A stretch of 64,000 nucleotides of DNA from Azoarcus sp. PA01. GTDB taxonomy: Bacteria; Pseudomonadota; Gammaproteobacteria; Burkholderiales; Rhodocyclaceae. Position 1 is the first letter of the stretch, and every line of letters begins with the position of its first letter. The notes beneath the pieces are model-generated. The model did no database searches and had not been told where the DNA came from. It was given only the letters and a program-made list of their open reading frames with translations. The DNA lies in assembly GCA_001274695.2 (NCBI GenBank), contig LARU01000002.1:1364001-1428000 (forward strand), read 5' to 3'. This document shows positions 54,310 through 62,457 of this stretch, in pieces. A program made the position numbers and the translations under genes.

Positions 54310-54857
54310 CGTGCGCCCCCTTCCCCGCTCATGCTGCCGTCGTGCATCCAGCGCGCGTGCTGCGGCGCGCGCTTCGTCCGCGACCATTCCTCGATCATGT
54401 CCCACTTGACCGCGTCGAGCTTCTGCAGCATTTCCGGGGTGCCGGTGTTCGCCGCGAGCTCGAGCCGGTGGCCGCTCGGGTCGAAGAAGTAGATCGACTT
54501 GAAGATCGTGTGATCGGTCGGACCGACGACGTCGATGCCGGCCGCTTCGAGGCGCGCCTTCGTCGCGAGCAGCACCTCCATCGATTCGACTTCCATCGCC
54601 AGATGCTGCACCCAGTCCGGCGTGTTGCGGTCGCGGTCCATCGGCGGCTTCGTCGGCAGCTCGAAGAACGCCAGCACGTTGCCCTGGCCGGCGTCGAGGA
54701 AGATGTGCATGTACGGGTCGGGCGCTTTCGTCGACGGCACTTCGTCCTCGGCGATCGCGAGCACGAGCTTCATGCCGAGGTGCTTTTCGTACCACTCGAC
54801 GGTTTCCTTCGCATCGCGACAGCGGTACGCGACGTGGTGGATCTTCTTGATCAGCAT
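54306..54857 (-). CDS. VOC-superfamily (glyoxalase/extradiol-type) protein
   Basis: 183 residues. Two beta-alpha-beta-beta-beta repeats with probable metal ligands: His in KKIHHVAYRC, His in DWVQHLAMEV and Glu in HRLELAAN. Short for an extradiol dioxygenase, so it could be a glyoxalase-like lyase, isomerase or small ring-cleavage enzyme. Coupled to the FAH gene by ATGA. The 157-base upstream gap to the DUF2783 gene holds the dispersed repeats. Confidence 0.88.
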   Translation of the reverse strand: MLIKKIHHVAYRCRDAKETVEWYEKHLGMKLVLAIAEDEVPSTKAPDPYMHIFLDAGQGNVLAFFELPTKPPMDRDRNTPDWVQHLAMEVESMEVLLATKARLEAAGIDVVGPTDHTIFKSIYFFDPSGHRLELAANTGTPEMLQKLDAVKWDMIEEWSRTKRAPQHARWMHDGSMSGEGGAR

Positions 54858-54876
54858 TGTTCGTCTCCAATGAATA

Positions 54877-54924
54877 GCCGGCAGTCAAATACCGTTCGGG
54901 GCCGGCAATCAAATACCGTTCGGG
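54877..54924. repeat. 24-bp tandem repeat at the edge of the dispersed element
   Basis: Units 54877-54900 and 54901-54924 differ by one base (GCCGGCAG vs GCCGGCAA at the start, both ending ATACCGTTCGGG). The GTCAAATAC-type flank in them also occurs before copy A near 14.1 kb. Confidence 0.8.
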
Positions 54925-55000
54925 CTGAGTCTGTCGAAGCCCCGCCACCACCCTTCGACCAGCCTGTCCTGAGCAAAGTCGAAGGGCTGAGGGCGAACGG
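54916..55000. repeat. 85-bp dispersed imperfect palindrome, copy B
   Basis: Begins CCGTTCGGGCTGAGTC, ends TGAGGGCGAACGG, inner arms TGTCGAAG and CTTCGACC. Gap-free alignment with 14196-14280. It lies between the VOC and DUF2783 genes of the leftward operon. Confidence 0.8.
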
Positions 55001-55035
55001 GATGCGTTTGATGCTCAGGGCGAACGGGATGCGTT
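54991..55035. repeat. 27-bp-period tandem copy of the right arm
   Basis: GGGCGAACGGGATGCGTT occurs at 54991-55008 and 55018-55035. The second copy runs into the 3' end of the DUF2783 gene and provides its last six codons before the stop. Confidence 0.75.
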
Positions 55036-55287
55036 CGAGGCCCACTCACTCCCGTTGCGCGCCCAGACGCCGTCGCGGGCGATTGCCATCGCCGCACGCA
55101 GCACCGAGATGTCGCCGATGTGGTTCGCGAGCAGCAGGATCAGCCGCGCGTTGACCATCGCGCTTTGCTCGGCGGTGAGGTCGCGGTGCGTCTCGATCAG
55201 CGCCTCATAGAAGTCGTCGCCGGGGCTGAACGCGCGGAAATAGCGCTTGCCGGGTGTGAAGAAGTTCGAATCGGTGTTGAGGCTCAT
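55015..55287 (-). CDS. DUF2783 small protein with repeat-derived C-terminus
   Basis: 90 residues. The first ~72 are a DUF2783 domain (MSLNTDSNFFTPGKRYFRAF ... HIGDISVLRAAMAIARDG). The last six residues NASRSP and the TGA stop are encoded by the second right-arm copy of the dispersed repeat, so the original C-terminus has been replaced or extended by a repeat insertion. DUF2783 genes usually accompany an FAD monooxygenase of this type; the function is not established. 12-base gap from the monooxygenase gene. Confidence 0.85.
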   Translation of the reverse strand: MSLNTDSNFFTPGKRYFRAFSPGDDFYEALIETHRDLTAEQSAMVNARLILLLANHIGDISVLRAAMAIARDGVWARNGSEWASNASRSP

Positions 55288-55299
55288 GTTTCCACTCCT

Positions 55300-56967
55300 T
55301 CAGGCGTTGCAGGTCGCGCGGGCGAGCGCGGCGCGCACGAGGCCGGCGTCGAAGCTGCGCCAGCGGGCCGCGACGTGCTGGTCGGGCCGCACGAGGTAGG
55401 TCGTGGCCGGTTGCAGATCGTAACGCTCGCGGATGCGCCCGCGGCTGTCGATCAGCGTCTTCAGGCCGCCCGGCGCGGCGCCGCGCTCGGCGACGACGAG
55501 CGCTTCGACCGGCACCGGCGCGTCGGCCAGCGCGGCAAGGGCCGCCACATCGGCCGGCGCGATGGCCGCCGCATCCGGCACGTAGTAGAGCAGCTGGAAG
55601 CGGTTGCCGGTGGCCTGCAGCAGCCACTGCTCGCCGCCCGCCGTCTCGATCGGCGCATCGTCCATCGGCGCGCCCGGCACCATGACGCCGGCGAAGGCAT
55701 CATTATCCGGCGTGTTGAGGCTCGACTCGGTGAGGAAGCTCGGCACCGACAGGCGGCCGGAATTGACCAGCGCGCGGGCGAACGGGTAGTCCTTCGCCAG
55801 ACCGAGCACCGCGTTGCGGAACGTCTTGCTGACCGCGCTCTTCGGCGTGATGAAATCGGTCGAGCGCGTCGAATTCATCAGGTTCTCGTCGGCAGCGGCG
55901 ACGCGCTCTTCCGAATACGTGTCGAGCAGCGTAGCCGGCGCCTTGCCGTCGAGCACGAGCTTCAGCTTCCACACCAGATTGTCGGCATCCTGGATGCCCG
56001 AGTTCGCGCCGCGCGCGCCGAACGGCGACACCTGGTGCGCGGCGTCGCCGGTGAACAGCAGCCGGCCGTGGCGGAACTCGTGCATGCGGCGGCACTGGAA
56101 CGTATACACGCTGACCCATTCAAGCTCGAACTCGCGCTCGTCGCCCAACATCGCCTTGATGCGCGGGATCACGTTCTCGGGCTTCTTCTCCTCTTCCGGG
56201 TCGGCGTGCCAGCCGAGCTGGAAGTCGATGCGCCACACGTTGTCGGCCTGGCGATGCAGCAGCACCGACTGGTTCGGGTGGAACGGCGGGTCGAACCAGA
56301 ACCAGCGCTCCGCCGGATAATCCGCCTTCATGACGACGTCGGCGATGAGGAAGCGGTCCATGAAGATCTTGCCTTCGACTTCCAGCCCCATCATGTGACG
56401 GATCGGGCTGCGCGCGCCGTCGGCGACGACGAGCCAGTCGGCGTCGAGCGAGTACGCGCCGTCGGGCGTCTCGACGCGTAGCGCGACGCGGTCGCCCTCG
56501 TCGGCGACGGCGATGACGTTGCTTTTCCAGCGCAGGTCGATGTTCGGCAGGCTCTGCGCGCGGCGCACGAGGTATTCCTCGAGGTAGTACTGCTGCAGGT
56601 TGATCATGCCCGGGCGGTGGTGGTCGGGCTGCGGGCACAAGTTGAAGTTGAACACTTCTTCCTCGCGGAAGAACGTGCGCCCGACGTTCCACGACACGCC
56701 TTTTTGCACCATCTCCTCGGCGCAGCCGAGCCGGTCCATGATCTCGAGCGCGCGCTTCGCGTAGCACACGCCGCGCGAGCCGATGCTCACCGTGTCGTCA
56801 TTGTCGAGCAGCACGACCGGCGTGCCCTGGATCGCCAGGTCGATCGCCGCGGCAAGCCCGACGGGGCCCGCGCCGACGACGACGACCGGATAGCGCCCGT
56901 CGCGCTGCCCGGCAAGTTCCGGCGGCCTGCGGTATTCGAACTTCGGATAGTTGTACGTGCTGAGCAC
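55300..56967 (-). CDS. FAD-dependent aromatic monooxygenase (MhpA/PheA family)
   Basis: 555 residues. FAD-binding GAGPVGLAAAIDLA at the N-terminus, the DG motif region (WLVVADGARSPIRHMMG), the second FAD motif GRLLFTGDAAHQVSPFGARG, and a C-terminal thioredoxin-like domain (PVPVEALVV ... YLVRPDQHVAARW), together like 3-(3-hydroxyphenyl)propionate hydroxylase/phenol hydroxylase. Uses NAD(P)H and O2 to hydroxylate an aromatic acid. Starts at GTG 56967 with GGAGGAG Shine-Dalgarno; no ATG fits. Product would go to the VOC and FAH proteins (inference). Confidence 0.92.
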   Translation of the reverse strand: MLSTYNYPKFEYRRPPELAGQRDGRYPVVVVGAGPVGLAAAIDLAIQGTPVVLLDNDDTVSIGSRGVCYAKRALEIMDRLGCAEEMVQKGVSWNVGRTFFREEEVFNFNLCPQPDHHRPGMINLQQYYLEEYLVRRAQSLPNIDLRWKSNVIAVADEGDRVALRVETPDGAYSLDADWLVVADGARSPIRHMMGLEVEGKIFMDRFLIADVVMKADYPAERWFWFDPPFHPNQSVLLHRQADNVWRIDFQLGWHADPEEEKKPENVIPRIKAMLGDEREFELEWVSVYTFQCRRMHEFRHGRLLFTGDAAHQVSPFGARGANSGIQDADNLVWKLKLVLDGKAPATLLDTYSEERVAAADENLMNSTRSTDFITPKSAVSKTFRNAVLGLAKDYPFARALVNSGRLSVPSFLTESSLNTPDNDAFAGVMVPGAPMDDAPIETAGGEQWLLQATGNRFQLLYYVPDAAAIAPADVAALAALADAPVPVEALVVAERGAAPGGLKTLIDSRGRIRERYDLQPATTYLVRPDQHVAARWRSFDAGLVRAALARATCNA

Positions 56968-57056
56968 CGGTGCTCCTCCTCTTCTGCTTTTGCTCGGCCG
57001 GCGCCGCCTTCTGCGGGCGGTCACCGATCTGTCGTCTGTCGGGGCGGGGGTGCGGC

Positions 57057-58019
57057 TTATTGCTGCAGCGCGTGCCACATCTGCTGGTCGCGCTCGGCGG
57101 TCCAGACGCGCGGGTCGCGGATGCCGGACGCTTCGTCGTGCGCGCGCGTCACGTCGAACGGCAGGCAGTGCTCGTAGATGAACACCTGACCGAACTGCGG
57201 ATCCATGTTGCGGCGCGTCAGCTCCATCGTCGCCTTCAGGTCCATCCCCTGCGCGACCGCTTCCTGCGCGCTGCGGTACAGCGCCGTCACGAACGCTTTC
57301 GTATAGGCGATGCCCTGCGCGACCTGCTCCGGGTTCTTCAGCGCCGGACCGCGTCCGGGGACGAGCTTCTCGGCGCCGAATTGCGCCAGCCGGTCGAGCG
57401 TCGCCGGCCAGTCGGCGAGATACGCGTCGCCGGTGTAGCACGCCGCGTCGAACTCGACGAGATCCCCGGAGAACAGCACCTTGTCCTGCGGCAGCCACAC
57501 CACCGTGTCGCCTTTCGTGTGGCCGCGGCCGACCTGCCGGATGTTCACTTCGAGGCTGCCGAGCCACAGGCTCATCTCGCCGGTGAACGTGATCGTCGGC
57601 CAGGTCAGCCCCGGCACGCTCTCGACGGCGTTGAAGAGCCGCGGAAAGCGGCCGATCTCGGAGTCCATGTCCTGCTGACCGCGCTCGACGATCAGGTCGT
57701 AGGTGTCGCGGCTGGCGATGATCTGCTCGAGCCCTTCGCTCTTGTAGCCGGACGCGCCGAGCACGCGCACCGCGTGGTAATGCGTCAGCACGACGTACTT
57801 GATCGGCTTGTCGGTGATCTCGCGCACTTTCGCGATGACGCCCTGCGCCATCACCGGTGTCGCGGTCGCATCGATGATCATCACGCCGTCGTCGCCGACG
57901 ACGATGCCGGTGTTCGGGTCGCCTTCGGCGGTGTAGGCCCAGGCATGCTCGGAGAGCTGTTCGAAGCTGATGCGCTTTTCTTCGAGGTCGGCTTGCGAAG
58001 CGAAAACCTTGGTGTTCAT
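57057..58019 (-). CDS. MBL-fold hydrolase with altered metal motif
   Basis: 320 residues. Metallo-beta-lactamase fold: the usual HxHxDH is THYHAVRVLG, which keeps the first two His but lacks the Asp and third His; later GRGHTKGDTVVW (His) and FSGDLVEF (Asp) are present. One-metal or modified centre likely. AAGGAG before ATG 58019. Could be a thioesterase, lactonase or ring-opened intermediate hydrolase; first gene of the leftward operon, divergent from the IclR regulator. Confidence 0.88.
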   Translation of the reverse strand: MNTKVFASQADLEEKRISFEQLSEHAWAYTAEGDPNTGIVVGDDGVMIIDATATPVMAQGVIAKVREITDKPIKYVVLTHYHAVRVLGASGYKSEGLEQIIASRDTYDLIVERGQQDMDSEIGRFPRLFNAVESVPGLTWPTITFTGEMSLWLGSLEVNIRQVGRGHTKGDTVVWLPQDKVLFSGDLVEFDAACYTGDAYLADWPATLDRLAQFGAEKLVPGRGPALKNPEQVAQGIAYTKAFVTALYRSAQEAVAQGMDLKATMELTRRNMDPQFGQVFIYEHCLPFDVTRAHDEASGIRDPRVWTAERDQQMWHALQQ

Positions 58020-58067
58020 GAACGGACTCCTTGAAGTGCGGCGGATGGACAAAGCGTAGTCGATGAT

Positions 58068-58099
58068 TTGTTATTAGTCAATCGATTCGCTATTGTTAA
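58068..58099. promoter_or_regulatory. Overlapping divergent promoters between IclR and MBL genes
   Basis: Rightward: TTGTTA (58068-58073), 17-bp spacer, TATTGT (58091-58096). Leftward: TTAACA (58099-58094), 17 bp, TAATAA (58076-58071). The two face each other on the same bases around the palindrome AATCGATT (58080-58087). AT-rich in a GC-rich context. A bound IclR dimer would control both directions. Confidence 0.55.
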
Positions 58100-58169
58100 A
58101 TTCACCCCCCGCGGAAAGCATGTGCTTGCCGCCCCCGCTGCTAAGATTCGCGCCGCACAGGAGACCACC

Positions 58170-59000
58170 GTGAAACACGAGCAGATGGCCGAGCCGATCG
58201 CCCCCCCTCCCGCCGAACGCAACGGCGACCGCCGCGGCATCCAGTCGATCGAAGTCGGCGGCGCGCTGCTGCAGGCGCTCGTGCGCCACGGCGGCCCGAT
58301 GATCCTCAAGGAGCTCGCCCGCACCGCCGGCATGCCGCCGGCCAAGGCCCACCCCTACCTCGTCAGTTTCGGCAAGCTCGGCCTGATCGAACAGGACCCG
58401 TTGACCGGCCGTTACGGGCTCGGCACGTTCGCGCTGCAGATGGGCCTGTCGGCGCTGCACGGCCTCAACCCGCTGCGCGTCGCGACGCCCGAAGCGGCGA
58501 AGCTCTCGGACGAAATCGGCCAGAACGTCGCGATCGCGGTGTGGGGCAACCAGGGCGCGACGGTCGTCAGCATCGAGGAATGCAGCCGCCAGGTGCACGT
58601 GAACATGCGCGTCGGCACGGTGATGAACCTCGTCACTTCGGCGACCGGCCGGGTCTTCGCCGCATACCTGCCGGCGCGCCTGACCGGAACGCTGATCGCC
58701 GAAGAGCTCGCGCACCTCGGCCGCGCTGGCGACCCTTCGCTGCATCTGACGAAAAAACAGCTTGGCGACGAACTCGAAGAAATCCGCCGCCAGCGCCTCG
58801 CGCGTGCCGTCGGCCAGCCGATCCCCGGCATCAACGCGTTCTGCGCCCCGGTCTTCGACCACAACGGCCACATCGCGCTGACGATCACTGCGATGGGCGC
58901 CGCGGACAACTTCGACCCGGACTGGCACGGCCCGCTCGCCGAGAAACTGCGAAGCTGCGCGGAGTCGATCTCGGCACGACTGGGGAAGATGGAAGGCTGA
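58170..59000 (+). CDS. IclR-family transcriptional regulator
   Basis: 276 residues. N-terminal winged HTH (GALLQALVRHGGPMILKELA, AKAHPYLVSFGKLGLI), then the IclR effector domain (NVAIAVWGNQGATVVSIEE, LVTSATGRVFAAYLP, GINAFCAPVFDHNGHIALTI). Starts at GTG 58170 preceded by AGGAG; ATG 58185 possible. Divergent from the MBL gene, so it probably regulates the leftward operon in response to its aromatic substrate. Confidence 0.93.
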   Translation: MKHEQMAEPIAPPPAERNGDRRGIQSIEVGGALLQALVRHGGPMILKELARTAGMPPAKAHPYLVSFGKLGLIEQDPLTGRYGLGTFALQMGLSALHGLNPLRVATPEAAKLSDEIGQNVAIAVWGNQGATVVSIEECSRQVHVNMRVGTVMNLVTSATGRVFAAYLPARLTGTLIAEELAHLGRAGDPSLHLTKKQLGDELEEIRRQRLARAVGQPIPGINAFCAPVFDHNGHIALTITAMGAADNFDPDWHGPLAEKLRSCAESISARLGKMEG

Positions 59001-59022
59001 TCGGCCGAATATCAAAATTGCC

Positions 59023-59036
59023 GTGACATAGATCAC
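59023..59036. promoter_or_regulatory. CRP/FNR-family binding site
   Basis: GTGACATAGATCAC matches the core GTGA-N6-TCAC exactly; the flanking bases (C and C) differ from the T/A of the best CRP sites. It lies 23 bases after the iclR stop and 341 bases before the next gene. Candidate regulation of the c-di-GMP gene. Confidence 0.5.
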
Positions 59037-59376
59037 CGTTGCATGCCCGGCGCAGGGATCGGTGTCGAGGAGATGATCGGCCGCACTGCGACGACCTGCC
59101 GGGTCGGGAAAGCCTGACGTCACTCGCGCTCGAACGGGGTAATCCAGCGCGATGATGTATCGTCTTCACTCAGGACGTGCTTACCACGCCGGCGGCGACG
59201 ACCCGCCCGGATATCGGCGGAGCTGCGCGTGCGGCGATTCTCAATAGGCTGCCGGGCAGCAAGGGAATTTCCGCTGCGGACGGCGTTCGAATTGCGCGAG
59301 GGATGATGCGGGTTCCGAAGCGTCGGCAGGCCGTAGGTCTCGTCGAAGGGCAGCGTCAAGCGGCCGGGGTGACACC
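59037..59376. other. Non-coding leader of the GGDEF-EAL gene
   Basis: About 340 bases with no gene I can support; includes TGACGTCA near 59116-59123 and several GATC-rich short dyads. Probably the promoter region of the gene at 59377. Confidence 0.4.
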
Positions 59377-62300
59377 GTGAGAAAAGCAATCCAGGGAAGT
59401 TCGTTGTCTCGCCCGGAGAACAATTTCCAGGTCAAGGCCGCATGGGAGAAGCTCCTGAGCGGGCAATTCGGTGGCACGACCCGCGCGCTGCGCCCTGCGA
59501 TCGACGACTCGTGGCGGCGCTGCCTGGTCGGGCAGGTGGATCCCGAACGCGGCGGTGCGCGCCCACCGGTCGAGCGCGGCGAACTGGAGGCATTGCGCAA
59601 CCGGAACGAGCGCCTGATTTCGGCCAGCGCTCCGTTCATGATCCAGGCCCGGGAATTTCTCGCCCACACCGGCACGGTGATGATTCTCGCGGACCCCGAG
59701 GGCACGATCCTCGACGTCGAAGGCGACGCGCACCTGCTCGACCCGATCCAGCACGCGGGGCTGGTTCCGGGCCACAACTGGCAGGAGTCGAGCATGGGCA
59801 CCAATGCCATCGGCACCGCGCTGGCCCTCGGGCAGCCGATCCAGGTCCATGCGTCCGAGCACTTCTGCGAAGCAGTCCAAAGGTGGACCTGCTCCGCGGC
59901 CGTGATCCGCGACCCGGTGGACGCATCGGTCCTCGGTGTGCTCGACCTTTCCGGCTTCAGGCGTGACTACAGTCAGCACAGCCTGCCGCTGATCGCGACC
60001 ACCGCGAACAGCATCGAAGCGCGCCTCGCGCAGATGGAACTGGAGCGGCGCTTCCAGTTGTTGGAGGCGACGGTGCAGCGGCTGTCCGCGGCGGACGGCG
60101 TAATCGTCTTCGATGGCCGCGGCCGGCTGGTCAAGGTCAACGAGCGCGCCGCGCCGGCGCTGGCCGCATGGGGCGTGACGCTGAGTGCGGACACGAGCCT
60201 TCCAGTCGGCAGCGGAGCATCCGGGATGGGATCGCCGCAACTGCCGGACTGGGTCGTCGCCAGTCGCATTGAGCCGGTCTTCCGCGGCGTCGGGCTGCTC
60301 GGATTCATCGTCTCCGTCCCGCTGCCCGCGGTGTCGCCGCAGCCGCCGCCCCCTGCCGAAATCGCGCCGGTACCGGCAAGGGAGTCGGGCGAGTCGGGCG
60401 GCCAGCAGGCGATGCTGGCGACGATGATCGACCAGTCGGCTTCGCTGGTTTCCCTCAAGGACCTGGACGGCCGCTACGAATTCGTGAACCGCCGCTTCGA
60501 AGAGGTGTTCGGCATGAAATCCGCCGACATCGTGGGTCGAACCGATGCGCAGCTGTTCGAGCGGGAACAGGCCCGGCAGCTGCGCGCGCGCGATCTGGAG
60601 GCCATCGAGCAGGCCGTCCACAGCGAATCGACGGACGAGATCGACCTCGGCCACCGTCGGCTCCGCCTCGCCACGGTCCGCTTTCCGATCTTCGATGAAG
60701 CCGGTCGGATCACTGCGCTGTGCACGCAGGCGACCGAACTCGACCGCGCCGGCCTGCACGCCCCGGCGCCAAGCGCGGGCGATGCGATGGGGCGCACCGA
60801 CGAAGGGGTCATGATCACCGATGCGCACGGCGTGATCCTGACCGTCAACGCCGCGTTCACGCGGATCACCGGCTACAGCCTCCAGGACGTCGCGGGCAAG
60901 CTTCCCAGCATCCTGCAGTCCGGGCTTCATTCGAAGGAGTTCTACGAACGCTTGTGGCTCAGCCTGGCCGAGCATGGCCGCTGGCAGGGGGAAATCCAGA
61001 ACCGGCGCAAGAGCGGCGAGATTTTTCCGGAGTGGTTGACGATCTATGCGGTGAAAGGCGCCGACGGCGAGGTGCAGAGCTACATCGCGCTTTTCGGCGA
61101 CAGCAGCGCGCGCCAGGGCGGCGAGTTCATGACGATGCACGATGCGCTGACCGGCCTGCCCAACCGCAAGCTGCTGATGGAGCGCCTGTCGGACTGCATC
61201 GCCGACGCGCGGCGGCGGCGCGACAGCCTCGCGGTGATGCTCATCGACCTGGACAACTTCAAAGGCATCAACGACTCGCTCGGGCACGACGTCGGCGACC
61301 TGCTGCTGCAGCAAGTCGCCGAGCGCCTGCGGCGCTGCCTGTGCGACGCCCACACGCTGGCCCGTGTCGGCGGCGACGAGTTCGCCGTCATCGTGCGCAG
61401 CGTCACGCTCGACGAGATTCGTCGCCTCGCGGCGCACACCCTCGACTATCTGTCGGGGTCGTTCTGCATTCGCAGGCACGAACTGTGCGGAGCCGCCAGC
61501 ATCGGCATCAGCCTGTTCCCCGAAGATGGCGACACCGCGACCGGCCTCCTGCAGAACGCCGACACCGCGCTGTACGTGGCCAAGGCACAGGGCCGCAATC
61601 GCCTCCGGTTTTTCGCTGCGGAGATGCAGGCCCTGGTGCAGCAGCGCATGACGCTGGAAGCCGGCCTGCGGGCGGCGATCGACAACGACCGCTTCGAGAT
61701 CGTCTATCAGCCGCAGACCGCGCTCGCCGACGGCGAGCTGGTCGGTGCCGAAGCCCTGTTGCGCTGGCGCGACCCGGTCCTCGGCGACGTCCCGCCGGGG
61801 CGCTTCATTCCCGCGGCGGAGGAAGCCGGGCTGATCGCCACGCTGAGCGAGCAGGTGCTCGCCAAGGTGCTGAGCCGCATTGCGCTGTGGCGCTGCCAGG
61901 GTCTCGTGCCGCCGCGGATCTCGATCAACATCGTCGCTCAGCAGCTGCGCGAACCGCATTTCGTCGAACACGTCTGCGAACTGCTCGAAAGCCGCGGGGT
62001 GCCACCCGCAGCGATCTGCCTCGAACTGACCGAAGGGACGCTGATGGAAGACCTGGACGGCGCGAGCCAGATGTTGTCCCGGCTCACCGAGCGCGGCATC
62101 GCCGTCAGCATCGACGATTTCGGCACCGGGTATTCATCCCTGGCCTATCTCGGCCGCCTGCCGATCCATGAACTCAAAGTGGACCAGAGCTTCGTGCGCG
62201 GGATCGCCGGCGAGGCCAGCAAGCGCTCGATCATTACCGCGATCATCGACATGGCCCACGCGCTCGGGATGCAGGTGCTCGCGGAAGGCATCGAGACCGA

Positions 62301-62457
62301 AGAGCAGCTGGCCTTCCTCAAGGACCGGCACTGCGAGATGGGGCAGGGCTACCTTTTCCATCGCCCCCTCAGCGCCGACGTTTTCGAGCGGCTGTTCGCA
62401 CCGGGCGGCGGGACACCGCCCCGCGCCTCGGCACCTTTTGGCCGGCTGGCGTCGTGA
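59377..62457 (+). CDS. AcoR-type sensor fused to PAS-PAS-GGDEF-EAL
   Basis: 1026 residues. N-terminal ~240 residues match the ligand-sensing region normally found in AcoR-like sigma-54 activators: ESSMGTNAIGTALALGQPIQ, EHFCEAVQRWTCSAAVIRDP, GVLDLSGFRRDYSQHSL. Two PAS domains follow (about 345-470 and 485-585), then GGDEF with intact RVGGDEF at 665 but no RxxD inhibitory site five residues before it, and EAL with intact AEALLRW (EAL at 792-794), NIVAQQL, ELTEGTLM, DDFGTGYSSL and KVDQSFVRG. Both c-di-GMP synthesis and breakdown are possible. No membrane segments: a cytoplasmic sensor. GTG 59377 with GGGGTG before it; coupled to the amidase by 4-base overlap. Confidence 0.92.
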   Translation: MRKAIQGSSLSRPENNFQVKAAWEKLLSGQFGGTTRALRPAIDDSWRRCLVGQVDPERGGARPPVERGELEALRNRNERLISASAPFMIQAREFLAHTGTVMILADPEGTILDVEGDAHLLDPIQHAGLVPGHNWQESSMGTNAIGTALALGQPIQVHASEHFCEAVQRWTCSAAVIRDPVDASVLGVLDLSGFRRDYSQHSLPLIATTANSIEARLAQMELERRFQLLEATVQRLSAADGVIVFDGRGRLVKVNERAAPALAAWGVTLSADTSLPVGSGASGMGSPQLPDWVVASRIEPVFRGVGLLGFIVSVPLPAVSPQPPPPAEIAPVPARESGESGGQQAMLATMIDQSASLVSLKDLDGRYEFVNRRFEEVFGMKSADIVGRTDAQLFEREQARQLRARDLEAIEQAVHSESTDEIDLGHRRLRLATVRFPIFDEAGRITALCTQATELDRAGLHAPAPSAGDAMGRTDEGVMITDAHGVILTVNAAFTRITGYSLQDVAGKLPSILQSGLHSKEFYERLWLSLAEHGRWQGEIQNRRKSGEIFPEWLTIYAVKGADGEVQSYIALFGDSSARQGGEFMTMHDALTGLPNRKLLMERLSDCIADARRRRDSLAVMLIDLDNFKGINDSLGHDVGDLLLQQVAERLRRCLCDAHTLARVGGDEFAVIVRSVTLDEIRRLAAHTLDYLSGSFCIRRHELCGAASIGISLFPEDGDTATGLLQNADTALYVAKAQGRNRLRFFAAEMQALVQQRMTLEAGLRAAIDNDRFEIVYQPQTALADGELVGAEALLRWRDPVLGDVPPGRFIPAAEEAGLIATLSEQVLAKVLSRIALWRCQGLVPPRISINIVAQQLREPHFVEHVCELLESRGVPPAAICLELTEGTLMEDLDGASQMLSRLTERGIAVSIDDFGTGYSSLAYLGRLPIHELKVDQSFVRGIAGEASKRSIITAIIDMAHALGMQVLAEGIETEEQLAFLKDRHCEMGQGYLFHRPLSADVFERLFAPGGGTPPRASAPFGRLAS

